Origin: Gammaproteobacteria bacterium
GTDB lineage: Bacteria; Pseudomonadota; Gammaproteobacteria; Methylococcales; Methylomonadaceae
Assembly (NCBI GenBank): GCA_024511045.1
Contig: JANEMG010000047.1
Span: forward strand, 1 to 11,182
DNA length: 11,182 nucleotides
Reading direction: 5' to 3'
Below the pieces are notes generated by a model. That model was not told the origin of the DNA, made no database searches, and was given only the letters and a program-made list of their open reading frames with translations. The position numbers and the translations under genes are program-made. Positions within the stretch are counted from its first letter, which is position 1. Every line of letters begins with the position of its first letter. Shown piece after piece: positions 1-5,591 of the stretch.

Positions 1-1275
1 CCGGTCAGTCATCACCTGGTCGCGGCCAAGGCCATCGATCAGTTGGTGGGTGTCGATCCGGAAAATCTGACGCCTGCCGCCGACAAGCTGCGGCGTCTGC
101 TGCATTTCGGGCAGGTGCTGCAATCCCATGCCCTGTATTTTTTCCATCTCGCCAGTCCGGATCTGCTGTTCGGCTTCGACAGCGACGTGGCAAAGCGCAA
201 CATCATCGCCGTCCTGCAGGAATATTCAGAGATCGGCGTGCAAGGCGTGAAAATGCGCAAGTACGGCCAAGAAGTGATCCGCATGGTTTCCGGGAAGCGC
301 ATTCATGGCACCGGCGCCATTGCCGGCGGCATGAACAAGTCCCTGACCCGGGATGAGCGCGACTATCTGCTGGAGGATATCGGCCAGATCCTCAAATGGG
401 CCGAGGAGGCGGTTGCCCTGATCAAGAAAGTGCATTGCTCGAATCTGCCCTATTACGACGAATTCGCCACCATACGCAGCCACTATCTGGGGCTGGTCAA
501 ACCCAGCGGTGCCTTGGAGCTCTATCATGGCGGCATTCGTGCCAGGGACGACCGGGGGGATATCATTCTCGACCATCAGGACTACTGCCGGTACAACGAC
601 ATCATTCATGAACAGGTCAAGTCCTGGACCTACATGAAGTTCCCCTATCTACTGTCTTTGGGCAGCGAACAGGGCTGGTATCGCGTCGGGCCGCTGGCGC
701 GGGTCAATATCTGCGACCGCATCGACACGCCGAAAGCCGAGGCTGCGCGGCTGGATTTCAAGGCGCATGGCGACGAGCCGATGATCCACAGTACTCTGGC
801 GACGCACTGGGCGCGGCTGATCGAAGTGCTGCATTGCGCCGAGGCCATCGAGACCCTGCTGCACGATCCCGATATCCTGTCGCAGGATCTGCTGGTGCAG
901 GGGGAAAAGCGTTCCGAAGGCATCGGCGTGATCGAGGCGCCCAGGGGCACGTTGTTCCACCATTACCAGATCGATGAAAATGACATCGTCATCAAGGCCA
1001 ATCTGATCGTTTCCACCACCAGCAACAATCAGGCGATGAACGAGTCGGTGCGGCAAGTGGCCGCCACTTATCTGGATGGCAGGGAACTGACCGAGCCGCT
1101 GCTGAATCATCTGGAAGTGGCGATACGCGCCTATGACCCTTGTCTGTCCTGCGCCACGCATGCACTGGGCAAGATGCCGCTGCAGCTGGAGCTGGTCGAT
1201 GCCAATGGTCAGGTGATCGACAGGCTGGTCAAGGAAAGCGACGGGCTGGTGCAAAGATCCCTGCCCGATGCCTGA
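1..1275 (+). CDS. hoxH: NAD-reducing [NiFe]-hydrogenase large subunit HoxH (5'-truncated by window)
   Basis: This is the catalytic large subunit of a bidirectional, cytoplasmic group 3d-type [NiFe] hydrogenase, which couples H2 oxidation or evolution to NAD(H) through the diaphorase subunits. The frame is open from base 1, and the first residues PVSHHLVAAKAIDQLVG match the segment just after the N-terminal CGxC nickel ligand motif, so the true start lies upstream. A TTG at 43 is not the start. The C-terminal nickel motif DPCLSCATH is encoded at 1135-1161 and supplies the last two cysteine ligands. The 37 residues after that His form the peptide normally removed by a dedicated endopeptidase. 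The block GVIEAPRGTLFHHY followed by NLIVSTTSNNQAMN is characteristic of HoxH. The last 8 bases overlap hoxW. The family assignment is firm; the exact subgroup (3d rather than 3b) rests on these motifs only. Confidence 0.95.
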   Translation, partial: PVSHHLVAAKAIDQLVGVDPENLTPAADKLRRLLHFGQVLQSHALYFFHLASPDLLFGFDSDVAKRNIIAVLQEYSEIGVQGVKMRKYGQEVIRMVSGKRIHGTGAIAGGMNKSLTRDERDYLLEDIGQILKWAEEAVALIKKVHCSNLPYYDEFATIRSHYLGLVKPSGALELYHGGIRARDDRGDIILDHQDYCRYNDIIHEQVKSWTYMKFPYLLSLGSEQGWYRVGPLARVNICDRIDTPKAEAARLDFKAHGDEPMIHSTLATHWARLIEVLHCAEAIETLLHDPDILSQDLLVQGEKRSEGIGVIEAPRGTLFHHYQIDENDIVIKANLIVSTTSNNQAMNESVRQVAATYLDGRELTEPLLNHLEVAIRAYDPCLSCATHALGKMPLQLELVDANGQVIDRLVKESDGLVQRSLPDA

Positions 1276-1759
1276 ACCGGTCCTGGTCTTCGCCTACGGC
1301 AATCCCAGCCGCGGCGACGATGCGCTGGCGCCAACGCTGCTGGAACGGTTGCAGACGATTTCGTCCGACTGGCTAGGCTGTGAATTTCTGACGGATTTTC
1401 AACTGCAGATAGAGCATGCGCTGGACCTGCAGCAGCGGCGCCTGGTGGTGTTCATCGATGCGGCAACGGATTGCGCCGGACCTTTCGAACTCAGCGAGCT
1501 GGCAGCTGCCCGCGACGAAAGTTATAGCACCCATGCGATGAGCCCTGCTGCAGTGCTGCATGTCTACCGTTCAGTTGTCCGGGAAACGCCGCCGCCCGCT
1601 TTTTTGCTGAAAATAAAGGCGGAAAAATTTGAGCTGGGGGAAGGGCTGAGCGGCAATGCGGTTCAGCATCTGCAGCAGGCAGGGGAGTTCGTGGAGCGAC
1701 TGCTGGGCGAGCCCTGTGCGGACGTCTGGCGGCAGATGCTGGTGCATGGCCATGCATGA
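1268..1759 (+). CDS. hoxW: Hydrogenase maturation endopeptidase (HoxW/HoxD type)
   Basis: A 163-residue protease of the HyaD/HybD family that removes the C-terminal peptide of the nickel-loaded HoxH, the final step in building the active site. The N-terminal motif YGNPSRGDD (residues 10-18) carries the acidic nickel-sensing position. D64 in VFIDA and H89 in STHAMSP fit the other two metal contacts of the family. Its place directly after hoxH supports HoxH as the substrate. The ATG at 1268 lies inside the end of hoxH (ATGCCTGA, 8-base overlap), with no clear ribosome binding site, which points to translational coupling. Its own stop overlaps the start of hypA in the same way. The length is normal for the family. 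Confidence 0.9.
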   Translation: MPEPVLVFAYGNPSRGDDALAPTLLERLQTISSDWLGCEFLTDFQLQIEHALDLQQRRLVVFIDAATDCAGPFELSELAAARDESYSTHAMSPAAVLHVYRSVVRETPPPAFLLKIKAEKFELGEGLSGNAVQHLQQAGEFVERLLGEPCADVWRQMLVHGHA

Positions 1760-2201
1760 AATTTCACTGCTGGAAAATGTCCTGGAAATCCTGCAGGCCA
1801 GTGCCCGTGAGCAGGGATTTACCCGGGTGGCCAGGGTCTGCCTGGAAATCGGGGAGTTGTCCTGTGTCTCGGAGGATGCGCTGCAATTCGGCTTCCCTGC
1901 CGTCATGCAGGGCACACTGGCGGAACAGGCCGAGCTGCAGATTCGGCGCGTCAAGGGCATCGGCCAATGCCGGCAATGCCGGCAGCGGGTGGAGCTGCAA
2001 ACCCTGCATGATCCCTGTCCTGCCTGCGGCAGTTTTCAGATTGCTGTCGATGATCCTGCTGTTCCCGGGGCTGGCCTCGGCCCATACCGGAATGCTGCAG
2101 ACCTCGGGCATGCTGCAGGGATTCATCCACCCTTTCTCCGGCATCGACCATCTGCTGGCGATGCTGGCCATCGGCATCTGGGCCGTGCAGCTCGGTGGTG
2201 A
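1752..2201 (+). CDS. hypA: Hydrogenase nickel-incorporation protein HypA, with aberrant C-terminus
   Basis: HypA hands nickel to the hydrogenase large subunit together with HypB. The start at 1752 gives MHE, and His2 is the nickel ligand of the family; the in-frame ATG at 1746 would destroy this N-terminus. The zinc site is complete: C73xxC76 and C89xxC92. After about residue 101 (VDD) the usual C-terminal strand ending (of the type RIKEIE) is missing. The frame instead runs about 48 residues through the out-of-frame start of hupE (PAVPGAGLG onwards) to a stop at 2199-2201. The product is 149 residues, while the family is about 113-118. This looks like a deletion that fused the end of hypA to hupE. 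The metal sites are intact, so it may still function, but the tail is not family sequence. The start overlaps the hoxW stop (ATGCATGA). Confidence 0.85.
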   Translation: MHEISLLENVLEILQASAREQGFTRVARVCLEIGELSCVSEDALQFGFPAVMQGTLAEQAELQIRRVKGIGQCRQCRQRVELQTLHDPCPACGSFQIAVDDPAVPGAGLGPYRNAADLGHAAGIHPPFLRHRPSAGDAGHRHLGRAARW

Positions 2202-2586
2202 AAAAATCTGGCTGCTGCCGCTGACATTTATTGGCGTCATGGCGGCATCCAGCCTGCTGGGGATGACAGGATTCAGCAGCCAGTGGCTGGAACTCGGGAT
2301 TCTGTCCTCCTGCGTGCTTCTGGCCGTTTTCATCTCCCGGTCGACCCGGTTTTCGACGCCGATCAGTGTCCTGGTCGTGGCCGCTTTTGCATTGTTTCAC
2401 GGCATCAGTCATGGCGGGGAAATGGCGGTTGAACTGGATGGTTTTTCCTATATGGCCGGATTCATCTGCGCCACGGCGCTGCTGCATGGCCTGGGCATCG
2501 TCTTTGCTCTGCTGTACAGACAATGGCAAACTGCCAAATGCAAGCAGGGTGTACTGGTCGTGCCTACGGACCAGGATGGACTGTAG
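2008..2586 (+). CDS. hupE: HupE/UreJ family nickel-related membrane protein
   Basis: An integral membrane protein of the HupE/UreJ family, found with hydrogenase or urease genes and believed to move nickel across the inner membrane. Visible hallmarks, numbered from ATG 2008, are HPFSGIDHL (41-49), HGISHGGE (131-138), a histidine after the signal peptide (SAHTG), and several hydrophobic segments between residues 47 and 170. The start is uncertain. ATG 2050 leaves only a stub leader (MILLFPGLASA). ATG 2008 gives a 25-residue leader with Arg11 and a plausible cleavage site after SASA-like residues, but it overlaps the HypA zinc-finger codons. Neither has a convincing ribosome binding site at normal spacing, though GGAG lies further upstream at about 1991. 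The first residues may have been lost in the deletion that altered hypA. The C-terminal tail after residue 171 is hydrophilic. Confidence 0.85.
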   Translation: MIPVLPAAVFRLLSMILLFPGLASAHTGMLQTSGMLQGFIHPFSGIDHLLAMLAIGIWAVQLGGEKIWLLPLTFIGVMAASSLLGMTGFSSQWLELGILSSCVLLAVFISRSTRFSTPISVLVVAAFALFHGISHGGEMAVELDGFSYMAGFICATALLHGLGIVFALLYRQWQTAKCKQGVLVVPTDQDGL

Positions 2587-2633
2587 AATGCCCGCCGCTC
2601 TCCGCCCTGCTGCTGGCCAGCGGGTGCAAGGGG

Positions 2634-3212
2634 CTATCTGCTGCTGAGCTGTTTTTCTTCCACATAGGTCTGCAGGCCGCTGCTGCAGTCCACCAGAAAC
2701 ACCAGATTGTCGCTGCTGCTCCTGGAATTCAGTTCCGAAGCCTCGACGCGGCCGCAATTGCCGCCATCGAGAACATACAGCGCGGCCTTCCTTCGGAGGC
2801 GTTCGATTTCCGGCAGCCTTGCCTGGAAATCTTCCACCAGGGCGGGCCTGTCGCCTTCCGTATAGGGAGGGATGGCAAAAGCGGAAAATTGTTTCGGATG
2901 GTCTTTGATGAACTGCTGGTTTATCCTGGTTTCCGCGATGCTTTCCTGCAGCAGCCGGGCCTGCTGTTCGGCAATTTTTCGTTGGGCAATTTCTTCCTGC
3001 TCGCGTTTTTCCCGGGCCAGCTGAATCCTTCTTCGCTCTTCCTCCAGGCTGATATTGGCGCCAGAAGTCAAATCGATTTCGGAAGCCAGCGCCTGCTCGG
3101 CGCAGGGTTGATTCTGGTAAGTGATTCTGTCATTGTTGTCGATGCATTTATAGACACCGGCAAAGGTATAGCTGGAAAATAATAATGTCAACAGACACAG
3201 CGCTAATCTCAT
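2634..3212 (-). CDS. Secreted DUF4124 domain protein
   Basis: A 192-residue exported protein of unknown function. The start chosen is ATG at 3212, which has GGAG five bases upstream; a GTG at 3218 would sit on the ribosome binding site. Residues 1-18 form a signal peptide (hydrophobic core, TFA then Gly). The mature N-terminus GVYKCIDNNDRITYQNQPC is the DUF4124 signature, with a Cys pair (C23, C37). A charged Glu/Arg/Gln-rich stretch (about residues 55-105) probably forms a coiled coil. The C-terminal part carries two more Cys (GGNCGR and LVDCSSG), which may form a second disulfide in the periplasm. It converges on hupE and is separated from it by 47 bases with no obvious strong terminator. 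The gene is monocistronic as far as can be seen. Confidence 0.85.
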   Translation of the reverse strand: MRLALCLLTLLFSSYTFAGVYKCIDNNDRITYQNQPCAEQALASEIDLTSGANISLEEERRRIQLAREKREQEEIAQRKIAEQQARLLQESIAETRINQQFIKDHPKQFSAFAIPPYTEGDRPALVEDFQARLPEIERLRRKAALYVLDGGNCGRVEASELNSRSSSDNLVFLVDCSSGLQTYVEEKQLSSR

Positions 3213-3273
3213 GACCACTCCTCTGGAAATCGTTTTGTCAACCAGTGTCTACCCATCAATGACGGGCACTGAT

Positions 3274-3293
3274 CCGGCACAGGAATGTGCCGG
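3274..3293. repeat. Perfect hairpin with GGAA loop
   Basis: CCGGCACA (3274-3281) and TGTGCCGG (3286-3293) form a perfect 8-base-pair stem closed by GGAA, which fits the stable GNRA tetraloop class. The loop context ACAGGAATGT loosely recalls a CsrA/RsmA target (GGA presented in a loop), but one site is weak evidence. It is directly followed by a second hairpin. Confidence 0.8.
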
Positions 3294-3324
3294 CATGATC
3301 GATGGCCTCAAGGCATCGATCATG
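3294..3324. repeat. Perfect 11-bp inverted repeat with 9-base loop
   Basis: CATGATCGATG (3294-3304) pairs perfectly with CATCGATCATG (3314-3324) around the loop GCCTCAAGG. It begins at the very next base after the preceding hairpin and ends three bases before the terminator stem. Each arm holds a GATC site. It could be an RNA stem or a DNA operator. Confidence 0.8.
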
Positions 3325-3327
3325 AAG

Positions 3328-3357
3328 AAAACAGCCAATCGCATTTGCTGTTTTTTT
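3328..3357 (+). terminator. Intrinsic terminator upstream of the DUF6164 gene
   Basis: AAAACAGC (3328-3335) pairs with GCTGTTTT (3347-3354) around an 11-base loop, and a run of seven T (3351-3357) follows. It is strong in the plus direction and weaker in the minus direction. It lies in a divergent spacer, where neither neighbouring gene needs a terminator at its 3' end. It must therefore end a short transcript that starts in the spacer, or attenuate the downstream gene. Confidence 0.7.
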
Positions 3358-3370
3358 GATTCTAACTAAG

Positions 3371-3376
3371 TATAGT
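3371..3376 (+). promoter_or_regulatory. Possible -10 box (TATAGT) for the DUF6164 gene
   Basis: TATAGT matches the sigma-70 -10 consensus at five of six positions and lies just downstream of the terminator, 61 bases before the ATG at 3437. The -35 region at 17-base spacing (CTGTTT) is poor. A promoter here would make the DUF6164 gene independent of the upstream hairpin transcript. Confidence 0.3.
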
Positions 3377-3436
3377 CAATAAAAAGCAGTTTTTGATGGG
3401 CCGGTGCGGCACTGACGATGGTTTGACAAGGTAAAA

Positions 3437-3802
3437 ATGACTGATCTGATTTTCAATCTCAACGGCGTGCCCGAGGACGAGGCACAGGATATCCGTGAGT
3501 TGCTGAGCAGCAATGCCATTGCCTTTTATGAAACGACGGCAGGCAAGTGGGGAACGGCCACGGCGGCAATCTGGCTGAAAGATGACCGGCAGCACGATCT
3601 GGCGAGGGAGCTGATCGCGCAATATCAAAGAGAGCGGGTGCTAAGGGTCAGGGCTGAATATGCGGCATTGCGGGAGGCAGGCAAGGCGCCCGGTCTGTTG
3701 ACCAAATTCAGGAAAAACCCCCTGCAATTGATCTTTTATCTGGCCGTCATGGCTGTGATCATTTATCTGTCGATTTTTCCCTTTGTCAATTTTGGCAAGT
3801 GA
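3437..3802 (+). CDS. DUF6164 family small membrane protein
   Basis: A 121-residue protein of unknown function whose N-terminal half resembles the DUF6164 family of gammaproteobacteria (FNLNGVPEDEAQDIRELL, then FYET and KWG followed by IWLKDD). The N-terminal part is a soluble alpha/beta domain. Residues about 52-93 are helical and basic, and residues 96-117 form one transmembrane helix near the C-terminus (LQLIFYLAVMAVIIYLSIF). The product is probably anchored in the inner membrane with its domain in the cytoplasm. The ribosome binding site AAGG lies about seven bases before ATG 3437. It stands alone between a terminator-bearing spacer and the tup leader, so context gives no role. Confidence 0.75.
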   Translation: MTDLIFNLNGVPEDEAQDIRELLSSNAIAFYETTAGKWGTATAAIWLKDDRQHDLARELIAQYQRERVLRVRAEYAALREAGKAPGLLTKFRKNPLQLIFYLAVMAVIIYLSIFPFVNFGK

Positions 3803-3848
3803 CGGGGCGGGATGCCAGGCATCGAGGCGGTGGCTGACTGCGCATAAA

Positions 3849-3868
3849 ATATGCAACAGTTTGCATAT
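3849..3868. promoter_or_regulatory. Operator-like palindrome 1 upstream of the tup leader
   Basis: ATATGCAA-CAGT-TTGCATAT is a perfect 8-4-8 inverted repeat. It shares the pattern ATATGYAA-N4-TTRCATAT with a second copy 213 bases downstream, centre to centre. A -10-like TAAAAT at 3845-3850 overlaps its left arm, so a bound protein could block a promoter for the leader transcript, but no good -35 was found. The likely ligand is the ModE-like regulator encoded at 6457; this link is inference. Confidence 0.65.
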
Positions 3869-3890
3869 ATGTGGGCAATAGTTGCGTTAT

Positions 3891-4035
3891 CGACCTGGCT
3901 GTCCAGATTCCGCCGGCAGGTCCCTGCGACGGGAACGCCCTGCAGAACCATCCACAGGCGCTCGATGGCGCCAGCCTCTTTGCCGGGCACCTCACTGCTC
4001 CCGGGTTCATTCTCGAATTTTTCAGAACGGTGGAT
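3891..4035 (+). ncRNA. Structured leader RNA; candidate Moco/Tuco (molybdenum or tungsten cofactor) riboswitch
   Basis: This stretch has no supportable gene but several stems. CTGG/CCAG (3895-3906) has a four-base loop. GCAGG/CCTGC (3916-3943) encloses TCCC/GGGA. GGCGC/GCGCC (3957-3972) has a six-base loop, and CCGGG/CCCGG (3983-4004) has a 12-base loop. ATCCAC (3950-3955) pairs with GTGGAT (4030-4035) and can enclose the last two hairpins. The block from GCCTC at 3974 through CCGGGTTCATT at 4010 recalls the conserved core of the Moco RNA family as I remember it, and that family is known upstream of Mo/W transport and cofactor genes. Position before tupB fits. I cannot run a covariance model, so the family name is tentative, while the presence of structure is clearer. 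Confidence 0.45.
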
Positions 4036-4061
4036 TTAGTGTTTGCTGGCCATGTTTGTTA

Positions 4062-4081
4062 ATATGTAAAAAATTACATAT
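4062..4081. promoter_or_regulatory. Operator-like palindrome 2 just before tupB
   Basis: ATATGTAA-AAAA-TTACATAT is a perfect 8-4-8 inverted repeat ending 18 bases before the TTG start of tupB. It differs from the copy at 3849 by one symmetric transition in each arm (C to T, G to A), while the central four bases are unrelated; this is typical of a dimer binding site. A protein here would sit over a promoter, a transcription start or the ribosome binding region. As RNA it could also fold into an AU-rich hairpin next to the start. Confidence 0.65.
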
Positions 4082-4099
4082 GGGTGGTGGGTACAGGAT

Positions 4100-4795
4100 T
4101 TGAACGACGCATTTCAGACGGCATTGCAGATGATGCTGGATTTGGATGAATCCCTGGTGGAAATCATATTGGTGTCGCTGCGCGTCAGTGTCACTGCGAC
4201 AGTACTGGCGGCAGTCGTCGGCTTTTTGCTTGGCGCGGTTCTGGCCATCTGGCGTTTCCCCGGGAGGGGGGCGCTGCTGGTGCTGTTGAATGCCATGATG
4301 GGACTGCCGCCGGTAGTCGTCGGGCTGCTGGTCTATCTGCTGTTGTCCAGGGCGGGTCCAATGGGCAGTCTCGGTCTGCTGTTTACGGAAAGCGCGATGA
4401 TCATTGCACAGTGGTTGCTGGTCACCCCGCTGATTGCCGCTTTGACGCAGCAGATCGTTGCCGACCTGATGCTGGAATACCGGGAGCAGCTCTATTCACT
4501 GGGAGCCAAACGCTGGACGATGCTGCAGACTCTGCTCTGGGAAGGGCGCTACAGTCTGCTGACGGTGATGCTGGCAGGTTTTGGCCGGGCGATATCGGAA
4601 GTGGGCGCGGTGCTGATCGTGGGCGGCAATATTGCACATCATACCCGGGTGATGACGACGGTGATTGCTCTCGAGACCTCCAAAGGCAATCTGACCATCG
4701 CCCTGGCGCTGGGAATGATACTCATTGCCCTGGCCTGCATGATCAATGCTGCAGCGGCCTTCAGCAAAATCTATGCGGCGCGGTTGTACGGCTGA
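4100..4795 (+). CDS. tupB: Tungstate/molybdate ABC transporter permease TupB
   Basis: A 231-residue inner-membrane permease of the tungstate importer TupABC. The N-terminus from the TTG at 4100 (MNDAFQTALQMML) fits the family start. In the same frame a stop lies at 4067-4069 and no ATG or GTG intervenes, so TTG is the first possible start; ATG 4130 would trim ten residues. AGGA lies only about one base upstream, so initiation looks weak. About five transmembrane segments are visible, at roughly residues 25-50, 58-83, 96-118, 150-177 and 197-220. The cytoplasmic coupling loop (about 124-171) contains the EAA-type pattern SLGAKRW and GFGRAISEVGAVLIVGGN. Gene order B-C-A is usual for tup clusters. 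tupC starts one base after its stop. Confidence 0.9.
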   Translation: MNDAFQTALQMMLDLDESLVEIILVSLRVSVTATVLAAVVGFLLGAVLAIWRFPGRGALLVLLNAMMGLPPVVVGLLVYLLLSRAGPMGSLGLLFTESAMIIAQWLLVTPLIAALTQQIVADLMLEYREQLYSLGAKRWTMLQTLLWEGRYSLLTVMLAGFGRAISEVGAVLIVGGNIAHHTRVMTTVIALETSKGNLTIALALGMILIALACMINAAAAFSKIYAARLYG

Positions 4796-4796
4796 A

Positions 4797-5555
4797 ATGC
4801 TTGATTCGGGTGCAGGTGCCGCTCTCCAGCCGGGCAGTGAAGCCAGCATTCTTCCGCTGCATTTGACTGGCGTTGGTCTTGATATCGCGGGTCATCGGCT
4901 GCTGGATGGCGTTTCCTTCGAGCTGAAGCCGGGGCCGCTGACGGTGATACTGGGCGCCAATGGCGCTGGCAAGAGCCTGCTGCTGAAAATTTGTCATGGT
5001 CTGCTGTCGCCAACCCGTGGCGAAGTCAACTGGCAAAGCACGGCATCGGCACAGATTCGCGGCAGACAGGCGATGGTTTTTCAGCGTCCGGTGCTGTTGC
5101 GGCGTTCAGTGGTGGCGAATATCGATTATGTACTGCGCTTGCAGGGCGTGTCGAAACCGGAGCGGCAGCAGCGCATAGCGGCAAGCCTGCAAATGACCGG
5201 ATTGACCCATCTGCAGCATCGCGGGGCCCGCGTGCTTTCGGGAGGAGAGCAGCAAAAGCTGGCAGTCGCGCGGGCCTGGGCGGTGCGGCCCGAGATCGTG
5301 TTTCTGGATGAACCGACGGCGAATATCGATCCTGCCGCGACGGTGTTCATGGAAAGCCTGATCAAACGGTTCAGCGCAGCCGGTACCAAGGTGGTCCTGA
5401 CCAGTCATGATCTCGGACAGGCAAGCAGGCTGGCCGATGAGGTGCTGTTTCTGCATCAGGGGCAGTTGCTGGAACAGGCGCCGGCACAGCAGTTTTTCGC
5501 CCGGCCGGAAAATCCACATGCCAGGGCTTTTCTTCGCGGAGAACTGCCGGGTTGA
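4797..5555 (+). CDS. tupC: Tungstate ABC transporter ATP-binding protein TupC
   Basis: A 252-residue ATPase that powers TupB. All nucleotide-binding motifs are present: Walker A GANGAGKS (53-60), Q-loop Q96, signature LSGGEQQ (147-153), Walker B IVFLDEP (167-173), D-loop NIDP (177-180), and switch His204. The ATG at 4797 follows the tupB stop by one base and has no separate ribosome binding site, so translation is probably coupled. The frame is open further upstream within tupB, but that part has no family similarity. The first 20 residues (Ala/Gly/Ser-rich) precede the usual beta-strand start. Only a tungstate-type short ATPase is seen, without the C-terminal MOP domain of ModC. Confidence 0.9.
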   Translation: MLDSGAGAALQPGSEASILPLHLTGVGLDIAGHRLLDGVSFELKPGPLTVILGANGAGKSLLLKICHGLLSPTRGEVNWQSTASAQIRGRQAMVFQRPVLLRRSVVANIDYVLRLQGVSKPERQQRIAASLQMTGLTHLQHRGARVLSGGEQQKLAVARAWAVRPEIVFLDEPTANIDPAATVFMESLIKRFSAAGTKVVLTSHDLGQASRLADEVLFLHQGQLLEQAPAQQFFARPENPHARAFLRGELPG

Positions 5556-5591
5556 TTTTTTTCATTTACAGGCATTTGCCGGGGAGAGCGG

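Larger units (their letters stand above)
3264..3357 (+). ncRNA. Candidate small RNA or transcription attenuator
   Basis: Two perfect hairpins followed at once by an intrinsic terminator, all on the plus strand and outside any gene, have the layout of a trans-acting small RNA or of an attenuator leader for the DUF6164 gene at 3437. The 5' end given here is a guess. A TTGTCA at 3235-3240 could be a -35 element, but no good -10 lies at the right distance. No known RNA family was recognised, and the lack of a clear promoter keeps confidence low. Confidence 0.35.

Noticed and set aside
43..45. TTG at 43 as the start of the hydrogenase large subunit.
   Set aside because: The frame is open from base 1 and the residues before it (PVSHHLVAAKAID) match HoxH, so the gene begins outside the window.
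2591..2622. Possible terminator between hupE and the convergent DUF4124 gene.
   Set aside because: Only about five base pairs (CCGCT with AGCGG) can form, with a long loop and no T run.
2523..3182. A 219-codon open frame on the plus strand opposite the DUF4124 gene.
   Set aside because: It shows no family motif, and the minus-strand gene has a signal peptide, a ribosome binding site and a recognised domain; this is a shadow frame.
3811..3823. GATGC-CAG-GCATC hairpin after the DUF6164 gene as a terminator.
   Set aside because: The stem is only five base pairs, and GC-rich sequence follows instead of a T run.
3851..4103. Several 62-75 codon open frames on both strands in the tup leader.
   Set aside because: They overlap palindromes and hairpins, lack ribosome binding sites and show no recognisable protein features.
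4082..4106. TGGTGGGTACAGGATTTGAAC before tupB resembles the 3' end of a reverse-strand tRNA.
   Set aside because: The would-be T-stem does not pair (ACAGG against CGACG), and there is no acceptor partner or anticodon arm nearby; the second half is the tupB start.
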